DNA of 64,000 bases from NCBI GenBank assembly GCA_017308595.1, contig JAFKER010000006.1:372001-436000 (forward strand), read 5' to 3'. This stretch comes from Afipia sp. (lineage in GTDB: Bacteria > Pseudomonadota > Alphaproteobacteria > Rhizobiales > Xanthobacteraceae). Every line of letters begins with the position of its first letter. Within the stretch, counting starts at the first letter, position 1. The notes under the pieces were generated by a model. The model saw nothing but the letters and a program-made list of their open reading frames with translations. It searched no databases and had not been told where the DNA came from. This document shows positions 1-10,592 of this stretch, one piece after another. Position numbers and translations under genes: made by a program.

Positions 1-157
1 CCCAGGTGGCCGCGACGAAGCCGGCAAGCTGATCCCGATCGACCTCAAGGTCGGCGACGTGGTTCTGTTCGGCAAGTGGTCGGGCACCGAAGTCAAGCTC
101 GACGGCGAAGAACTCCTGATCATGAAGGAGTCCGACATCATGGGCGTACTGAAGTAA
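1..157 (+). CDS. groS: GroES co-chaperonin, C-terminal part (cut by window edge)
   Basis: The reading frame open from base 2 encodes the last 51 residues of the 10-kDa co-chaperonin, starting [10 protein letters not shown] and ending [10 protein letters not shown]. The pattern of a mid-domain valine/glycine stretch, then [10 protein letters not shown] and LLIMKESDI, is typical of GroES. It caps the GroEL ring in the cytoplasm. groEL follows 80 bp downstream on the same strand, the usual groESL order. The promoter and any CIRCE element lie outside the window. Confidence 0.95.
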   Translation, partial: PGGRDEAGKLIPIDLKVGDVVLFGKWSGTEVKLDGEELLIMKESDIMGVLK

Positions 158-175
158 GCACCCCTCTTTCATCTG

Positions 176-1890
<1,715 letters not shown>

Positions 1891-1916
1891 GCCACCCTTT
1901 CACCTCAACGACATCA

Positions 1917-1943
1917 AAGGCCGCCTGAGGGCGGCCTTTTTTA
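1917..1943 (+). terminator. Rho-independent terminator of groESL
   Basis: AAGGCCGCC-TGA-GGGCGGCCTT stem with a 3-4 nt loop, followed by a run of T, 26 bp after the groEL stop codon. Confidence 0.9.
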
Positions 1944-2025
1944 TTGGCTCAACTCCAAGAATCACCGCGACAATCCGGCTCGCTTTTGAGATTGTCCGGT
2001 TCCATTTCGACTCAGGATGAAAACC

Positions 2026-3216
2026 ATGCGCGCATTGATGATTGGCTGCACTCTCGCACTGGCAGGCGCGTTGCCTGTTCAGGCTCAGACCGCCAAGGAT
2101 GCGAAGGCGCCACCTGCGAACGAAGTGCGCTATTTCAATTCGCTGGGTGATATTCTTGGCGATCTGCCGGTGGATGCCTTCATCAGGGAAACCCGTCAGG
2201 GCGGCAAGGTGACCGCAGCGCTACTTGATGTCTGCTACTCGGTATCGACCCATTCCGATCGCAAGGACCGCTTCGTCCTTGATTTGAAGGTGGAAGGCGA
2301 AAAGCTCACCGGCAGCGGACAAAGCACTGAAAGCAAGACGCCGGTCACCGTCAGCCTGATCCGCAAGGGTACAAAATCGGTCTCGTTCGACGGCAAGATC
2401 ACTTTGGGCGGCAATCTCACCTCGGTCTCATCGCCGGACAATACCGATGTCGACGAGAAAGAGTTCCAGCAGTCACAGGTGGTCGATGACGACCTTGCCG
2501 AAACGCCGAAGGATTTCACGCAGGTCTCGCCGCAATCGCTTGCGATCCGGGTCAAGCGCGAGAATTTCGCCGACCTGGTCAAAAGCCTGAAGGGCCAGAA
2601 TGTTCAGATCGCCCTCGACAGCATCGCCACCGATTGCAATGCGCTGCGCTCGGGTCATCAGGTGCTCCGTCTCTTCATTGATCCGGCGCGCGCGGCCGCG
2701 CTGATCGCGAGTCTGAAAGCCGCGCCGGGCGTCGCGGCGGCAGGCTGGACCTCCGGCACCTATGACATGGAACGCGCGATCCGTTTTGCCGCCGGTGAAT
2801 GGAGCGAAAGCGGAAAACTCAATCGCGACAAGTTCGCATCCATGCTGGCTGGCGTTGCATCCAAGGTGATGGGTGCAAAGCCAGCATCGTCAATCTGGAA
2901 TGACACGACCGGCGAACTCACCTTCACCATCAAGCGTCCGAGCCAGCTCGCACCTGGACTGGACCTCACCGAAACGCTGGAAATCACGGCACTGGTCAGC
3001 CCCGACAAGCCGGGTGGATCGGATCGCCTCGTCGTATGGCTGGGCATTCCGTCGAGCAAGACCACGGACGAAACGGCCGCGCCGCAACTGCAGTTCTCGG
3101 AAAACGCCGGCGGCGAGGAAGAAAGCACGTTCAACGACGACGACGGCATGATCAAGGCGATCGCAGCTGAACTAAAGGGTCAGCGCTGGGACACCGACAA
3201 GGCGGCCTGGAAATAG
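2026..3216 (+). CDS. Exported protein of unknown function (396 aa)
   Basis: I do not recognise the family. The N-terminus (MRALMIGCTLALAG, then cleavage near VQAQ-T) is a clear Sec signal peptide, so the product should be periplasmic. The rest is hydrophilic and rich in beta-prone segments, has two cysteines (in LLDVCYSV and ATDCNAL) that could form a disulfide, an acidic stretch (DVDEKEF) near residue 145 and another acidic stretch near the C-terminus (GGEEESTFNDDDG). I chose the ATG at 2026 over the one at 2017 because AGGA at 2014-2017 is then 8 bp upstream. It sits alone behind the groEL terminator; the next gene is 40 bp downstream on the same strand. Confidence 0.85.
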   Translation: MRALMIGCTLALAGALPVQAQTAKDAKAPPANEVRYFNSLGDILGDLPVDAFIRETRQGGKVTAALLDVCYSVSTHSDRKDRFVLDLKVEGEKLTGSGQSTESKTPVTVSLIRKGTKSVSFDGKITLGGNLTSVSSPDNTDVDEKEFQQSQVVDDDLAETPKDFTQVSPQSLAIRVKRENFADLVKSLKGQNVQIALDSIATDCNALRSGHQVLRLFIDPARAAALIASLKAAPGVAAAGWTSGTYDMERAIRFAAGEWSESGKLNRDKFASMLAGVASKVMGAKPASSIWNDTTGELTFTIKRPSQLAPGLDLTETLEITALVSPDKPGGSDRLVVWLGIPSSKTTDETAAPQLQFSENAGGEEESTFNDDDGMIKAIAAELKGQRWDTDKAAWK

Positions 3217-3256
3217 TGTGCCGCTTCCTGCCCGGCTACCACAGGCTTGACGGCGC

Positions 3257-4801
3257 ATGACGCGCTACGACGCTGTGATCATTGGCGCAGGCCTTGGCGG
3301 CCTCACCGCCGGCGCGATCCTGGCGCGCGCGGGCAGAAAGGTGCTCGTGATCGAGCGCAGCAATTCTGTTGGCGGCGCCGCGTCCAGCTATAAAGTCGGG
3401 GACCTGTTTGTCGAAGGCTCTCTGCACGAGACCAGCAATCCACACGATCCGCGCGATCCCAAGCACGATCCACTCACGCGCGCCGGTGTGATCGATGCTG
3501 TGAAATGGATTCCATCCGGCACATTCTATGAGGTGCGCGGCGGGCCGGTGGGCGCGGCGATGACTTTGCCCGATAATTTCGATGCTGCGCGGCTGGTCCT
3601 GATCGAACGCTTTCCGGAAGCACGCGACGGCATCGTGCGGCTGCTCGGTGAAATGGAGCGGATCGCTGCGGCCGTTGGCCTGCTGTCGCACGGCAAAGAC
3701 GTTTTCAAATCACCGGTGCGGGCCCTCGGTGCATTGCGCAACATGCGGCCTGCAATCCGTGACTGGACACTGTCGCTGTCGCAGAAGCTGGACCGCACCT
3801 TCGGAAACAACGAAGCGGTGAAAGCCGCTCTCGTTGCGAACCTGTCCTATTATCATGACGATCCGGCAACGACGTGGTGGGTGTTCTTCGCCGCGGCACA
3901 AGGCAGTTACCTTTTGAACGGTGGCCGCTATGTGCAGGGCGGGTCGCAGCGCCTCTCCAGCGCGCTTGCCCGCGCCATCAAGACGGCAGGCGGGGATGTC
4001 ATCCTGCGCCGAACCGCAAGCGCCATCGGCTTTGACCCTCATGGGCGCATCGCGAACCTGACGCATACCGCCAAGGACGGCAGCAATCCGCAGATCGTGG
4101 AAACAGCGCGCGTCGGCAGCAATGCCGCGCCGGAAACGCTTGCTTCACTGTTGCCCGCTGCAAACGGCACAAAACTGCTTGCCACTTACGCGGATCGCAA
4201 ACCCTCAATCTCGCTGTTTGCGCTCACGCTGGGTCTGTCAAAGCCACCGCGCGAATTCGGCCTCACCAGCTATTCGACGCAGTTGCTGCCAGATTGGATG
4301 ACCCGTCTCGACGACTACGCCCAGGCAACCACGCTGATGTCCGAGGAGCCGGGCAGCCGCATGCCGCCACTGGCCATTGTTGATTATGCGGCCATTGAAT
4401 CGGGCGTGCCCGCACCGCCCTACGTGCTGTCGATTGTCGGACCGGATCGATTGTCGAACTGGGATGGCACCGATCAGAACAACTATCGGGCAAAACGCGC
4501 GCGCTGGCAGGATGCGATCGTTGCTTATCTTGATCGTCACTATCCCGGGCTGGCAGAATCCATCACCGCATCGACATTCAACACCGCATTTTCCGTGAAA
4601 CAGTATCTTGGCGCGCCACAAGGTGCGGTCTACGGCTTCGCACCCACGCCGCCGCGCTCGCTGTTCAGCACGATCAAGCGCACGCCCGCGACGGTCATTC
4701 CGGGGCTTTATCTTGCGTCAGCCTATACAGCATTCGGCGGCTATACCGGCGCGATCCAATCGGGTGGCGCATGTGCCGACATGATACTGCGCGAGCGCTG
4801 A
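3257..4801 (+). CDS. FAD-dependent oxidoreductase, CrtI/phytoene-desaturase-like
   Basis: 514 residues. The N-terminus has the Rossmann FAD-binding fingerprint GAGLGG at residues 10-15 followed by the beta2 acidic residue in VLVIERSNSVGGAASS. The C-terminus carries the second FAD-contact region in GLYLASAYTAFGGYTGAIQSGG. This layout is that of the amine-oxidase/CrtI superfamily, which includes carotenoid desaturases and retinol saturases. No carotenoid genes are nearby, so the substrate is unknown. It may be co-transcribed with the preceding exported protein. The oxidoreductase assignment is solid; a carotenoid role would be a guess. Confidence 0.85.
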   Translation: MTRYDAVIIGAGLGGLTAGAILARAGRKVLVIERSNSVGGAASSYKVGDLFVEGSLHETSNPHDPRDPKHDPLTRAGVIDAVKWIPSGTFYEVRGGPVGAAMTLPDNFDAARLVLIERFPEARDGIVRLLGEMERIAAAVGLLSHGKDVFKSPVRALGALRNMRPAIRDWTLSLSQKLDRTFGNNEAVKAALVANLSYYHDDPATTWWVFFAAAQGSYLLNGGRYVQGGSQRLSSALARAIKTAGGDVILRRTASAIGFDPHGRIANLTHTAKDGSNPQIVETARVGSNAAPETLASLLPAANGTKLLATYADRKPSISLFALTLGLSKPPREFGLTSYSTQLLPDWMTRLDDYAQATTLMSEEPGSRMPPLAIVDYAAIESGVPAPPYVLSIVGPDRLSNWDGTDQNNYRAKRARWQDAIVAYLDRHYPGLAESITASTFNTAFSVKQYLGAPQGAVYGFAPTPPRSLFSTIKRTPATVIPGLYLASAYTAFGGYTGAIQSGGACADMILRER

Positions 4802-4807
4802 GATCGT

Positions 4808-5206
4808 TCAATTCGTGCTGATGCGAAAGCGCAGTGTCGTCGTGCCGATGAACGAAACGAAATCGCCCTGCCGTTTCCATGTTGCAGCAGCGCCAAGCGC
4901 GGCAATCAACGCATCGTCGAGCTGCGCACGCTCCGGCGTGCAGCCGCTGTCGCTCATCGCGCCCGGCACAAAGATGACAGTGTCGTTGGCGACGGAGAAC
5001 TGACCTTTTCCGGACTTGCACCACAGGTCGAGTTGCGCTTCTCCGTTGTCACCAATTTCCAGCGTCGGGATTCGTTTCGATCCCGGCTGCGGCCGTGTCT
5101 CAAGAGTCATTTCCGATCCGAAGGGAAATTCGCTGGCCGCATGGACCGGCCCGATGATGCTCATCGTCAAAGCAAGACCGGCGAGAGCGTGTCGCAGAAC
5201 CGTCAT
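4808..5206 (-). CDS. Small exported META/HslJ-like protein
   Basis: 132 residues beginning MTVLRHALAGLALT with a Sec signal peptide ending near VHA-A. The mature part resembles the META domain: a conserved cysteine-tryptophan region (LDLWCKSGKGQF), a second cysteine (DSGCTPERAQLDDAL) and a final beta strand TTTLRFRIS. META-domain proteins are envelope proteins linked to heat and novobiocin resistance in enterics; the role here is not known. The start at 5206 is chosen because GAGG lies 6 bp upstream and the signal peptide begins there; a 21-codon upstream extension in the same frame looks untranslated. It faces the oxidoreductase tail to tail, 6 bp apart. Confidence 0.7.
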   Translation of the reverse strand: MTVLRHALAGLALTMSIIGPVHAASEFPFGSEMTLETRPQPGSKRIPTLEIGDNGEAQLDLWCKSGKGQFSVANDTVIFVPGAMSDSGCTPERAQLDDALIAALGAAATWKRQGDFVSFIGTTTLRFRISTN

Positions 5207-5310
5207 GATGACCTCACGAAATTCGAACCGCGCGGTTCTAGACGTTTGCACTCCGCTTTTCCAGTGCATGTGCTGCTCAAATTAGGCGCCACTGCATGAA
5301 CGTAAAAGCC

Positions 5311-5344
5311 AAATGAAAAGCCCCGCGGCATACACCGCGGGGCT
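5311..5344 (-). terminator. Terminator after lldP
   Basis: 10-bp perfect stem AGCCCCGCGG / CCGCGGGGCT with a 6-nt loop, followed on the minus strand by TTTTCATTT. It is 27 bp past the lldP stop codon. Confidence 0.9.
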
Positions 5345-5370
5345 GTCTTCTGTGTCCGCGTAGTGAGGGT

Positions 5371-7035
5371 TTACTTCAATACCATTTCGGTGAACGGGTA
5401 GACGTAGGCTTGCAGCATCACGAGGCCGCCGACGAGACACGCCAGCACGATCGAGTGCCAGAACACATAACGGAGGATCGAGCCTTCGTGGCCGTACCAG
5501 TTGGTCGCGGTGGACGCCACGACAATGGACTGTGCATCGATCATCTTGCCCATGACGCCGCCGGACGAATTCGCCGCCGCCATCAGGATCGGCGAAATGC
5601 CGAGCTGTTCAGATGTGATCCTCTGGAGGTTTCCGAACAGCACGTTCGAAGCCGTATCGGAACCGGTCAGAGCGACACCCAACCAGCCGAGCAATGTGCC
5701 GAAGAACGGATACAGCACACCGGTCGCCGCAAACGCCAGACCGAGAGTCGCGTCGACGCCCGACAGGCGGGTCAGCGTACCGATCGCGAGCATCGCCGAG
5801 ATGGTGATCAGCGAGATCGCGCACACCTTGATGGTGCGGCCATATTCACCAATCAGTTTAGCAGGTGAGAAGCCCATCAGGATGCCGGAGATGATCGCCG
5901 CGATCAGCATGCCCGTTCCGGTGAAGGACAGGTAAGTGAACGAGAACACCGCACCTTCCGGCGTCGGCTTCGCTGCCACCGGCGGCACCTTGTTGATCAT
6001 GTTGTGCAGTTCGGGAACCGGATAGTTCCAGGTGAAGATCGAGTTCGCCCATGTCTTGAACGAACCGGTGCCCCAGATCAGCATGACGATGCAGACGATG
6101 ATCCACGGCAGCATCGCGCTCCAGAGCTGGCTCTGTGTCAGCGGCGTGGTGTCTAGCGGCTTGGCCGGCTTCATGGTCGCCGCCGACGAGTCATTGCTGC
6201 GCAGCGCCGGTGATGTCCACAATTCCTTCGGCTGCCACACTTTCAGGAACAGGATCAGTGCCCCCATCGAGATCAGCGACGCGCCAATGTCGACAATCCA
6301 CGGATTGATGAAGTTCGAGATCACAAACTGAGGAACCGCGAATGACACGGCGGTAACGAGGATTGCCGGCCACACCTGTATCATGCCGCGCCATCCGGCG
6401 AAGGCCCAGATCACCCAGAACGGCACCAGCAGCGAGAAGAATGGCAACTGCCGTCCGACCATCGCACCGAGAATGTAGGGATCGAAGCCGGTGACGGATG
6501 CGAGACCCTGGATCGGCGTACCAAGTGCGCCATAAGCAACCGGCGCGGTGTTGGCGATCAGCGACAGACCTGACGCCGCCAGCGGCGAGAAACCGAGACC
6601 GATCAGGACCGCGCCGGTGATCGCCACCGGCGTGCCGAAACCGGAGGCGCCCTCGAAGAACGCGCCGAACGAGAATGCAATCAGCAGCAGCTGGATGCGC
6701 CGGTCGGTGGTCACGCCGCCGATCGCCCGCTGCAGCAATTCGAAACGTCCGGTCTCGACCGTGATGCGGTAAAGGAAGATAACGTTCAGCACGATCCAGC
6801 CGATCGGGAAAAATCCAACCACAACGCCGAGCAGCGAAGCGCGGATCGACATGTTCGCGGGCATCGTGAAGATGAAGATCGTGATGATGTTGGCGACAAT
6901 CAGCGCGATGATCGCCGCGATATGCGCCTTGACTTTGCCGCTGGCGATCAGCACCAGCAGCGTGACAACCGGAATGGCGGCCGCAAGCGTCGATAGCCCG
7001 GCACTCCCCAGCGGATTATAGATTTGATTCCACAT
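5371..7035 (-). CDS. lldP: L-lactate permease (LctP family)
   Basis: 554-residue inner-membrane protein with about a dozen hydrophobic segments across its length. The family hallmarks are visible: FGAFFEGASGFGTPVAI near residue 125, GWLGVALTGSDTASNVLFG and AAANSSGGVMGKMIDAQSI near the C-terminus. LctP carriers import L-lactate, D-lactate and glycolate with protons. The glycolate oxidase genes glcDEF lie 5 kb away, so glycolate uptake is a reasonable additional role. A GGAG ribosome-binding site precedes the ATG. The gene is monocistronic, with its own terminator. Confidence 0.95.
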   Translation of the reverse strand: MWNQIYNPLGSAGLSTLAAAIPVVTLLVLIASGKVKAHIAAIIALIVANIITIFIFTMPANMSIRASLLGVVVGFFPIGWIVLNVIFLYRITVETGRFELLQRAIGGVTTDRRIQLLLIAFSFGAFFEGASGFGTPVAITGAVLIGLGFSPLAASGLSLIANTAPVAYGALGTPIQGLASVTGFDPYILGAMVGRQLPFFSLLVPFWVIWAFAGWRGMIQVWPAILVTAVSFAVPQFVISNFINPWIVDIGASLISMGALILFLKVWQPKELWTSPALRSNDSSAATMKPAKPLDTTPLTQSQLWSAMLPWIIVCIVMLIWGTGSFKTWANSIFTWNYPVPELHNMINKVPPVAAKPTPEGAVFSFTYLSFTGTGMLIAAIISGILMGFSPAKLIGEYGRTIKVCAISLITISAMLAIGTLTRLSGVDATLGLAFAATGVLYPFFGTLLGWLGVALTGSDTASNVLFGNLQRITSEQLGISPILMAAANSSGGVMGKMIDAQSIVVASTATNWYGHEGSILRYVFWHSIVLACLVGGLVMLQAYVYPFTEMVLK

Positions 7036-7300
7036 CGTGGTTACTCCACTTCATTGTTGACGACGCCTCGAGCGTCGCTGTGGCCAGCACATCTGCAGGC
7101 CGGAGCGCACAAGCCTGTGATCAAGATCGCGAGCGCGGGTCCTGGCCCCAAAACGCTCACAATGCCTTTCAATGAAAACGGTACCCCGGCCCGGTCCTCA
7201 GCGGCGGCATGCTAGAGTGAAGGCTGCATGATGGACAAGATGTCGCAGGGAGCGTCATTTACAACTTTAGTCTAAATTCGAAATTTCTTCATGTTTTCGA

Positions 7301-9082
7301 ATGACTTATGAAGGCTTCGAGGAGAATTTTTCTGTGAATGGTATTGGCTCGACGCTCAAGGCAGTGTGGCGGATTGCTGCACCTTATTTCCGCTCCGAGG
7401 ACAAATGGGCCGGCCTTGCCCTGCTCACCGCCGTGGTCGTGATCGAACTGGCGACCGTCGGCATCAACGTGCTGCTGAATTCGTGGAATAACCGCTTCTA
7501 CAACGCACTGCAGGAGCACAACTGGGACTCGTTCGTGTCCGAGATCATCTACTTCACGGTGATCGTCACCATCTTCATCATCATCGCGGTCTATCAGCTC
7601 TATCTGAACCAGTGGCTGCAGATCCGCTGGCGCAAGTGGATGACCGAACGCTATCTCGGCGAGTGGCTCGACCACGCCAATCATTACCGGATGCAACTCC
7701 AAGGCGACGCGGCGGATAACCCCGACCAGCGCATGACCGATGACGTCAAGCTGTTCGTCGACCGCACCCTGAACATCGGCATCGGTCTTCTGAACTCCAT
7801 TGTGACGCTGGCATCGTTCGTCGTGATCCTCTGGACGCTGTCGAGTGCGGCCCCGCTGCATCTGTTCGGAAAGGACATCGACATTCCGGGCTACATGGTC
7901 TGGGGCGCACTGATCTATGCAGCGCTCGGCACCTGGCTGACCCATCTGATCGGCCGTCCGCTGGTTGGTCTCGACTTCCGGCAACAGAAATACGAAGCAG
8001 ACTTCCGCTTCAATCTGGTACGCGTGCGCGAAAATTCCGAGCAGATTGCCCTGCTCGAAGGCGATGCCGCCGAACGCCAGCGGCTGCTGACACGGTTCGG
8101 ATTCGTGGTCGAGAACTGGCTTGGCATCATGAGCCGCACCAAGAAGATCACGGCTTTCACCGCGAGCTACTCCCAGGCCTCGGTGATCTTTCCCTATCTG
8201 ATGGTTGCACCGGCCTATTTCGCAAACAAGATGCAGCTCGGAGGGATGATGCAAACCGCCTCCGCCTTCAGCAGTGTGCAGGGCGCATTGTCGTTCTTCG
8301 TATCGACCTACCGGACACTGGCGGAGTGGCAAGCGGTCGTGGCACGTCTGGACGGCTTCGAACACGGAATTGCGACCGCGAAAGCACTCGCCAACGATCC
8401 CGGTTCGATCAAGCCTGCAGCGGCAACAGACGCGGGCGCCATCGCTCTGAATGACCTGCTGCTGACTCTGCCGAATGGCAAGCCGCTGGTGCAGACCTCG
8501 GCATTCAAGCTGCGCAGCGGCGAGCGCACGCTGGTCACTGGCCCGTCGGGTTCAGGAAAATCCACGCTGTTTCGCGCCATTGCAGGAATCTGGCCGTTCG
8601 GCAAGGGCACGATCGCCATTCCGAAAGGCGCCTCATTGATGATGCTGCCGCAACGACCGTATTTTCCGGTCGGCTCATTGGCATCGGCGATCACCTATCC
8701 CTCGCAGGACGGGGCCTACAGTGCAGCGCAGCTTGCTGATGTCTTGAAACTTGTCGGTCTGCCCGCGCTGGCCGAACGGCTCGATGAGGAAGGCCACTGG
8801 AACAGGACGCTATCACTCGGCGAACAGCAGCGGCTCGGCGTCGCGCGCGCCCTGCTCCACACTCCGCAATATCTCTTTCTCGATGAAGCGACCGCATCGC
8901 TGGACGAACCATCCGAAGCCCTGCTCTATCAGCTAATCGTGGAGAAGTTGCCCGACACAACTCTTGTCTCGATCGGACATCGCACAACGCTTGAGGCATT
9001 TCATCAGCGCAAGGTGTCACTGGTTCGGTCCGGCGATCAGTTCACGCTCGGTACAGAAGCGGATGCCAGCGGAGTGGTTTGA
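7301..9082 (+). CDS. BacA/SbmA-like ABC transporter, permease fused to ATPase
   Basis: 593 residues: an N-terminal SbmA/BacA-like membrane domain of about 350 residues (VWRIAAPYF, NVLLNSWNNRFYNALQ, LNQWLQIRWRKWMTERYL) and a C-terminal ATPase. Walker A GPSGSGKST lies near residue 414, signature LSLGEQQRLG near 503 and Walker B YLFLDEA near 525. This matches the YddA/Rv1819c/BclA type. Bradyrhizobium BclA imports plant NCR and antimicrobial peptides and is needed for bacteroid differentiation; others import cobalamin or very-long-chain acyl precursors. Substrate here is undetermined. A GTG at 7334 with GAGGAG 9 bp upstream may be the true start; the ATG at 7301 has no visible ribosome-binding site. 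Confidence 0.9.
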   Translation: MTYEGFEENFSVNGIGSTLKAVWRIAAPYFRSEDKWAGLALLTAVVVIELATVGINVLLNSWNNRFYNALQEHNWDSFVSEIIYFTVIVTIFIIIAVYQLYLNQWLQIRWRKWMTERYLGEWLDHANHYRMQLQGDAADNPDQRMTDDVKLFVDRTLNIGIGLLNSIVTLASFVVILWTLSSAAPLHLFGKDIDIPGYMVWGALIYAALGTWLTHLIGRPLVGLDFRQQKYEADFRFNLVRVRENSEQIALLEGDAAERQRLLTRFGFVVENWLGIMSRTKKITAFTASYSQASVIFPYLMVAPAYFANKMQLGGMMQTASAFSSVQGALSFFVSTYRTLAEWQAVVARLDGFEHGIATAKALANDPGSIKPAAATDAGAIALNDLLLTLPNGKPLVQTSAFKLRSGERTLVTGPSGSGKSTLFRAIAGIWPFGKGTIAIPKGASLMMLPQRPYFPVGSLASAITYPSQDGAYSAAQLADVLKLVGLPALAERLDEEGHWNRTLSLGEQQRLGVARALLHTPQYLFLDEATASLDEPSEALLYQLIVEKLPDTTLVSIGHRTTLEAFHQRKVSLVRSGDQFTLGTEADASGVV

Positions 9083-9089
9083 TAATGCT

Positions 9090-10427
9090 TCAGCCGCCGG
9101 CCTGTGGCCGGTTGCCGGACGTGCGTTCGGGTTCTGACGCAGCCCTGATGTAGGACTTCGCGAGCGCGTGATAGAGCCCCTCCGAAACCACCATCTTGGA
9201 AACAGCGTTGGCGATCAGCGCCGCCGCCATCAACGGAATCACCATGGCGTGGTCGTTGGTCATTTCCAGCGTGATGACGAAGGACGTGATCGGCGCCTGC
9301 ACGACGCCGGTCAGATATGACACCATGCCGATCAGCACGAGCGCACCGATCGGAGAATTGGGAAACAGCACGCTGAGATCAGAAGCGATGCCCGCCCCAA
9401 TGGCGAGCGAAGGCGCAAAAATGCCGCCGGGAATTCCGCTGATCGCCGACAACAGCGTCGCACAATACTTGAACGGCCCGAAACCCTGACCGATCGTCTC
9501 CGTTCCGTGAATGATGGCACGTGCCTGCTCGTAGCCGGTGCCGTAGACATGCTGCCCGCTCAGCAAACCGCAAAGGGCCACGCCAAGACCACATGCAGCG
9601 GCAAAGACAACGGGACGGCGCTTGATGAACGTGCCCGCACGTCCCGGAAAGCCGCGTGCAAACCGAATCAAAATCCGGCTGAACAGGCCGCCTGCCAGCC
9701 CGCAGACTGCCGCGCAGACCGGGACCACAACCCACGCGCGCCCGAGCGGCAGAAGTGCGCCGGTCGAACCAAAATAATTGTAGTCCCCGACAATGGCCAG
9801 CGAGGTGAGGCCTGCGGCGATGACCGCGGCGATGATCAGGCCACTGGTTCTTGCCTCGAACGAGCGGCCTAGTTCCTCGATACCGAACACGATTCCCGCG
9901 AGTGGCGTATTGAAGGCAGCCGCGACACCTGCAGCGGCTCCCGCAATCAAAAATCCTGCCTGGCGGAACGGCGAGAAACGGCCGATCGCGAACATGATCG
10001 CTCCGCCGACCTGTACTGTAGGCCCCTCACGGCCCGTCGAGGCGCCACACAGCAGGCCCAATGTCATCACCACGATCTTGCCGACCGCCGCGCGCAACGA
10101 CACCAGTGGCTGGGCCGCAGCCTGATCCGGCATACGCAGCGCCGCCACCACCTGCGGGATGCCACTGCCCTGGGAGTTCGGGAACACCTTCACCGCCAGC
10201 AGCATCGCCAGTGCAAAACCGGCCGGCGTCACGATCAATGCCGCATAAGGGGAAAACGCGATCACGCGCGTAAATAACATCTGGGCATGATCGGCGAGGT
10301 AGGCCATCGCGATCGCGGCGAGACCCACCGCGATGCCTCCGATCAAAAACAGCAGCCGCCGGCTCCACCGTTTCACGGCAATCCGGGAGCGAACGCCCAT
10401 GTGGGCTGCATAGCGACGGAACTTCAT
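9090..10427 (-). CDS. ClC-family chloride channel/transporter
   Basis: 445-residue membrane protein with all three ClC selectivity motifs: GSGIP at residues 87-91, GREGP at 132-136 with the gating glutamate E134, and GIFAP at 335-339. The pair of glutamates in FGIEELGRSF (184-185) sits where the proton-glutamate of E. coli ClC lies, which suggests a Cl-/H+ antiporter rather than a passive channel; that step is inference. GGGGA lies 6 bp before the ATG. It converges on the ABC transporter gene with only 7 bp between stops. Confidence 0.93.
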   Translation of the reverse strand: MKFRRYAAHMGVRSRIAVKRWSRRLLFLIGGIAVGLAAIAMAYLADHAQMLFTRVIAFSPYAALIVTPAGFALAMLLAVKVFPNSQGSGIPQVVAALRMPDQAAAQPLVSLRAAVGKIVVMTLGLLCGASTGREGPTVQVGGAIMFAIGRFSPFRQAGFLIAGAAAGVAAAFNTPLAGIVFGIEELGRSFEARTSGLIIAAVIAAGLTSLAIVGDYNYFGSTGALLPLGRAWVVVPVCAAVCGLAGGLFSRILIRFARGFPGRAGTFIKRRPVVFAAACGLGVALCGLLSGQHVYGTGYEQARAIIHGTETIGQGFGPFKYCATLLSAISGIPGGIFAPSLAIGAGIASDLSVLFPNSPIGALVLIGMVSYLTGVVQAPITSFVITLEMTNDHAMVIPLMAAALIANAVSKMVVSEGLYHALAKSYIRAASEPERTSGNRPQAGG

Positions 10428-10533
10428 GGCGGATCCCCAGCAAATGCCGGGCCGCAGCCGGTCGACAGCAGAGGTTCGGCAAAGGCCGCGTCCTCTTGAC
10501 GCAGCAGTCTCTCATAGCCGATCCCGCGAAAGA

Positions 10534-10569
10534 ACCAAAAGAAAAGGGCGGCAGATTTCTCTGCCGCCC
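10534..10569 (-). terminator. Terminator after the porin gene
   Basis: 10-bp perfect stem GGGCGGCAGA / TCTGCCGCCC with a 4-nt loop; on the minus strand it is followed by TTTTCTTTTGG. It lies 24 bp after the porin stop. Confidence 0.92.
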
Positions 10570-10592
10570 CAATCGTCTTCAGGTGAAGAAGT

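Noticed and set aside
7289-8365. 358-codon open frame antisense to the BacA-like ABC transporter
   Set aside because: It mirrors the codon structure of a clear gene on the other strand, has no ribosome-binding site and is full of His/Gln/Arg typical of antisense frames in high-GC DNA.
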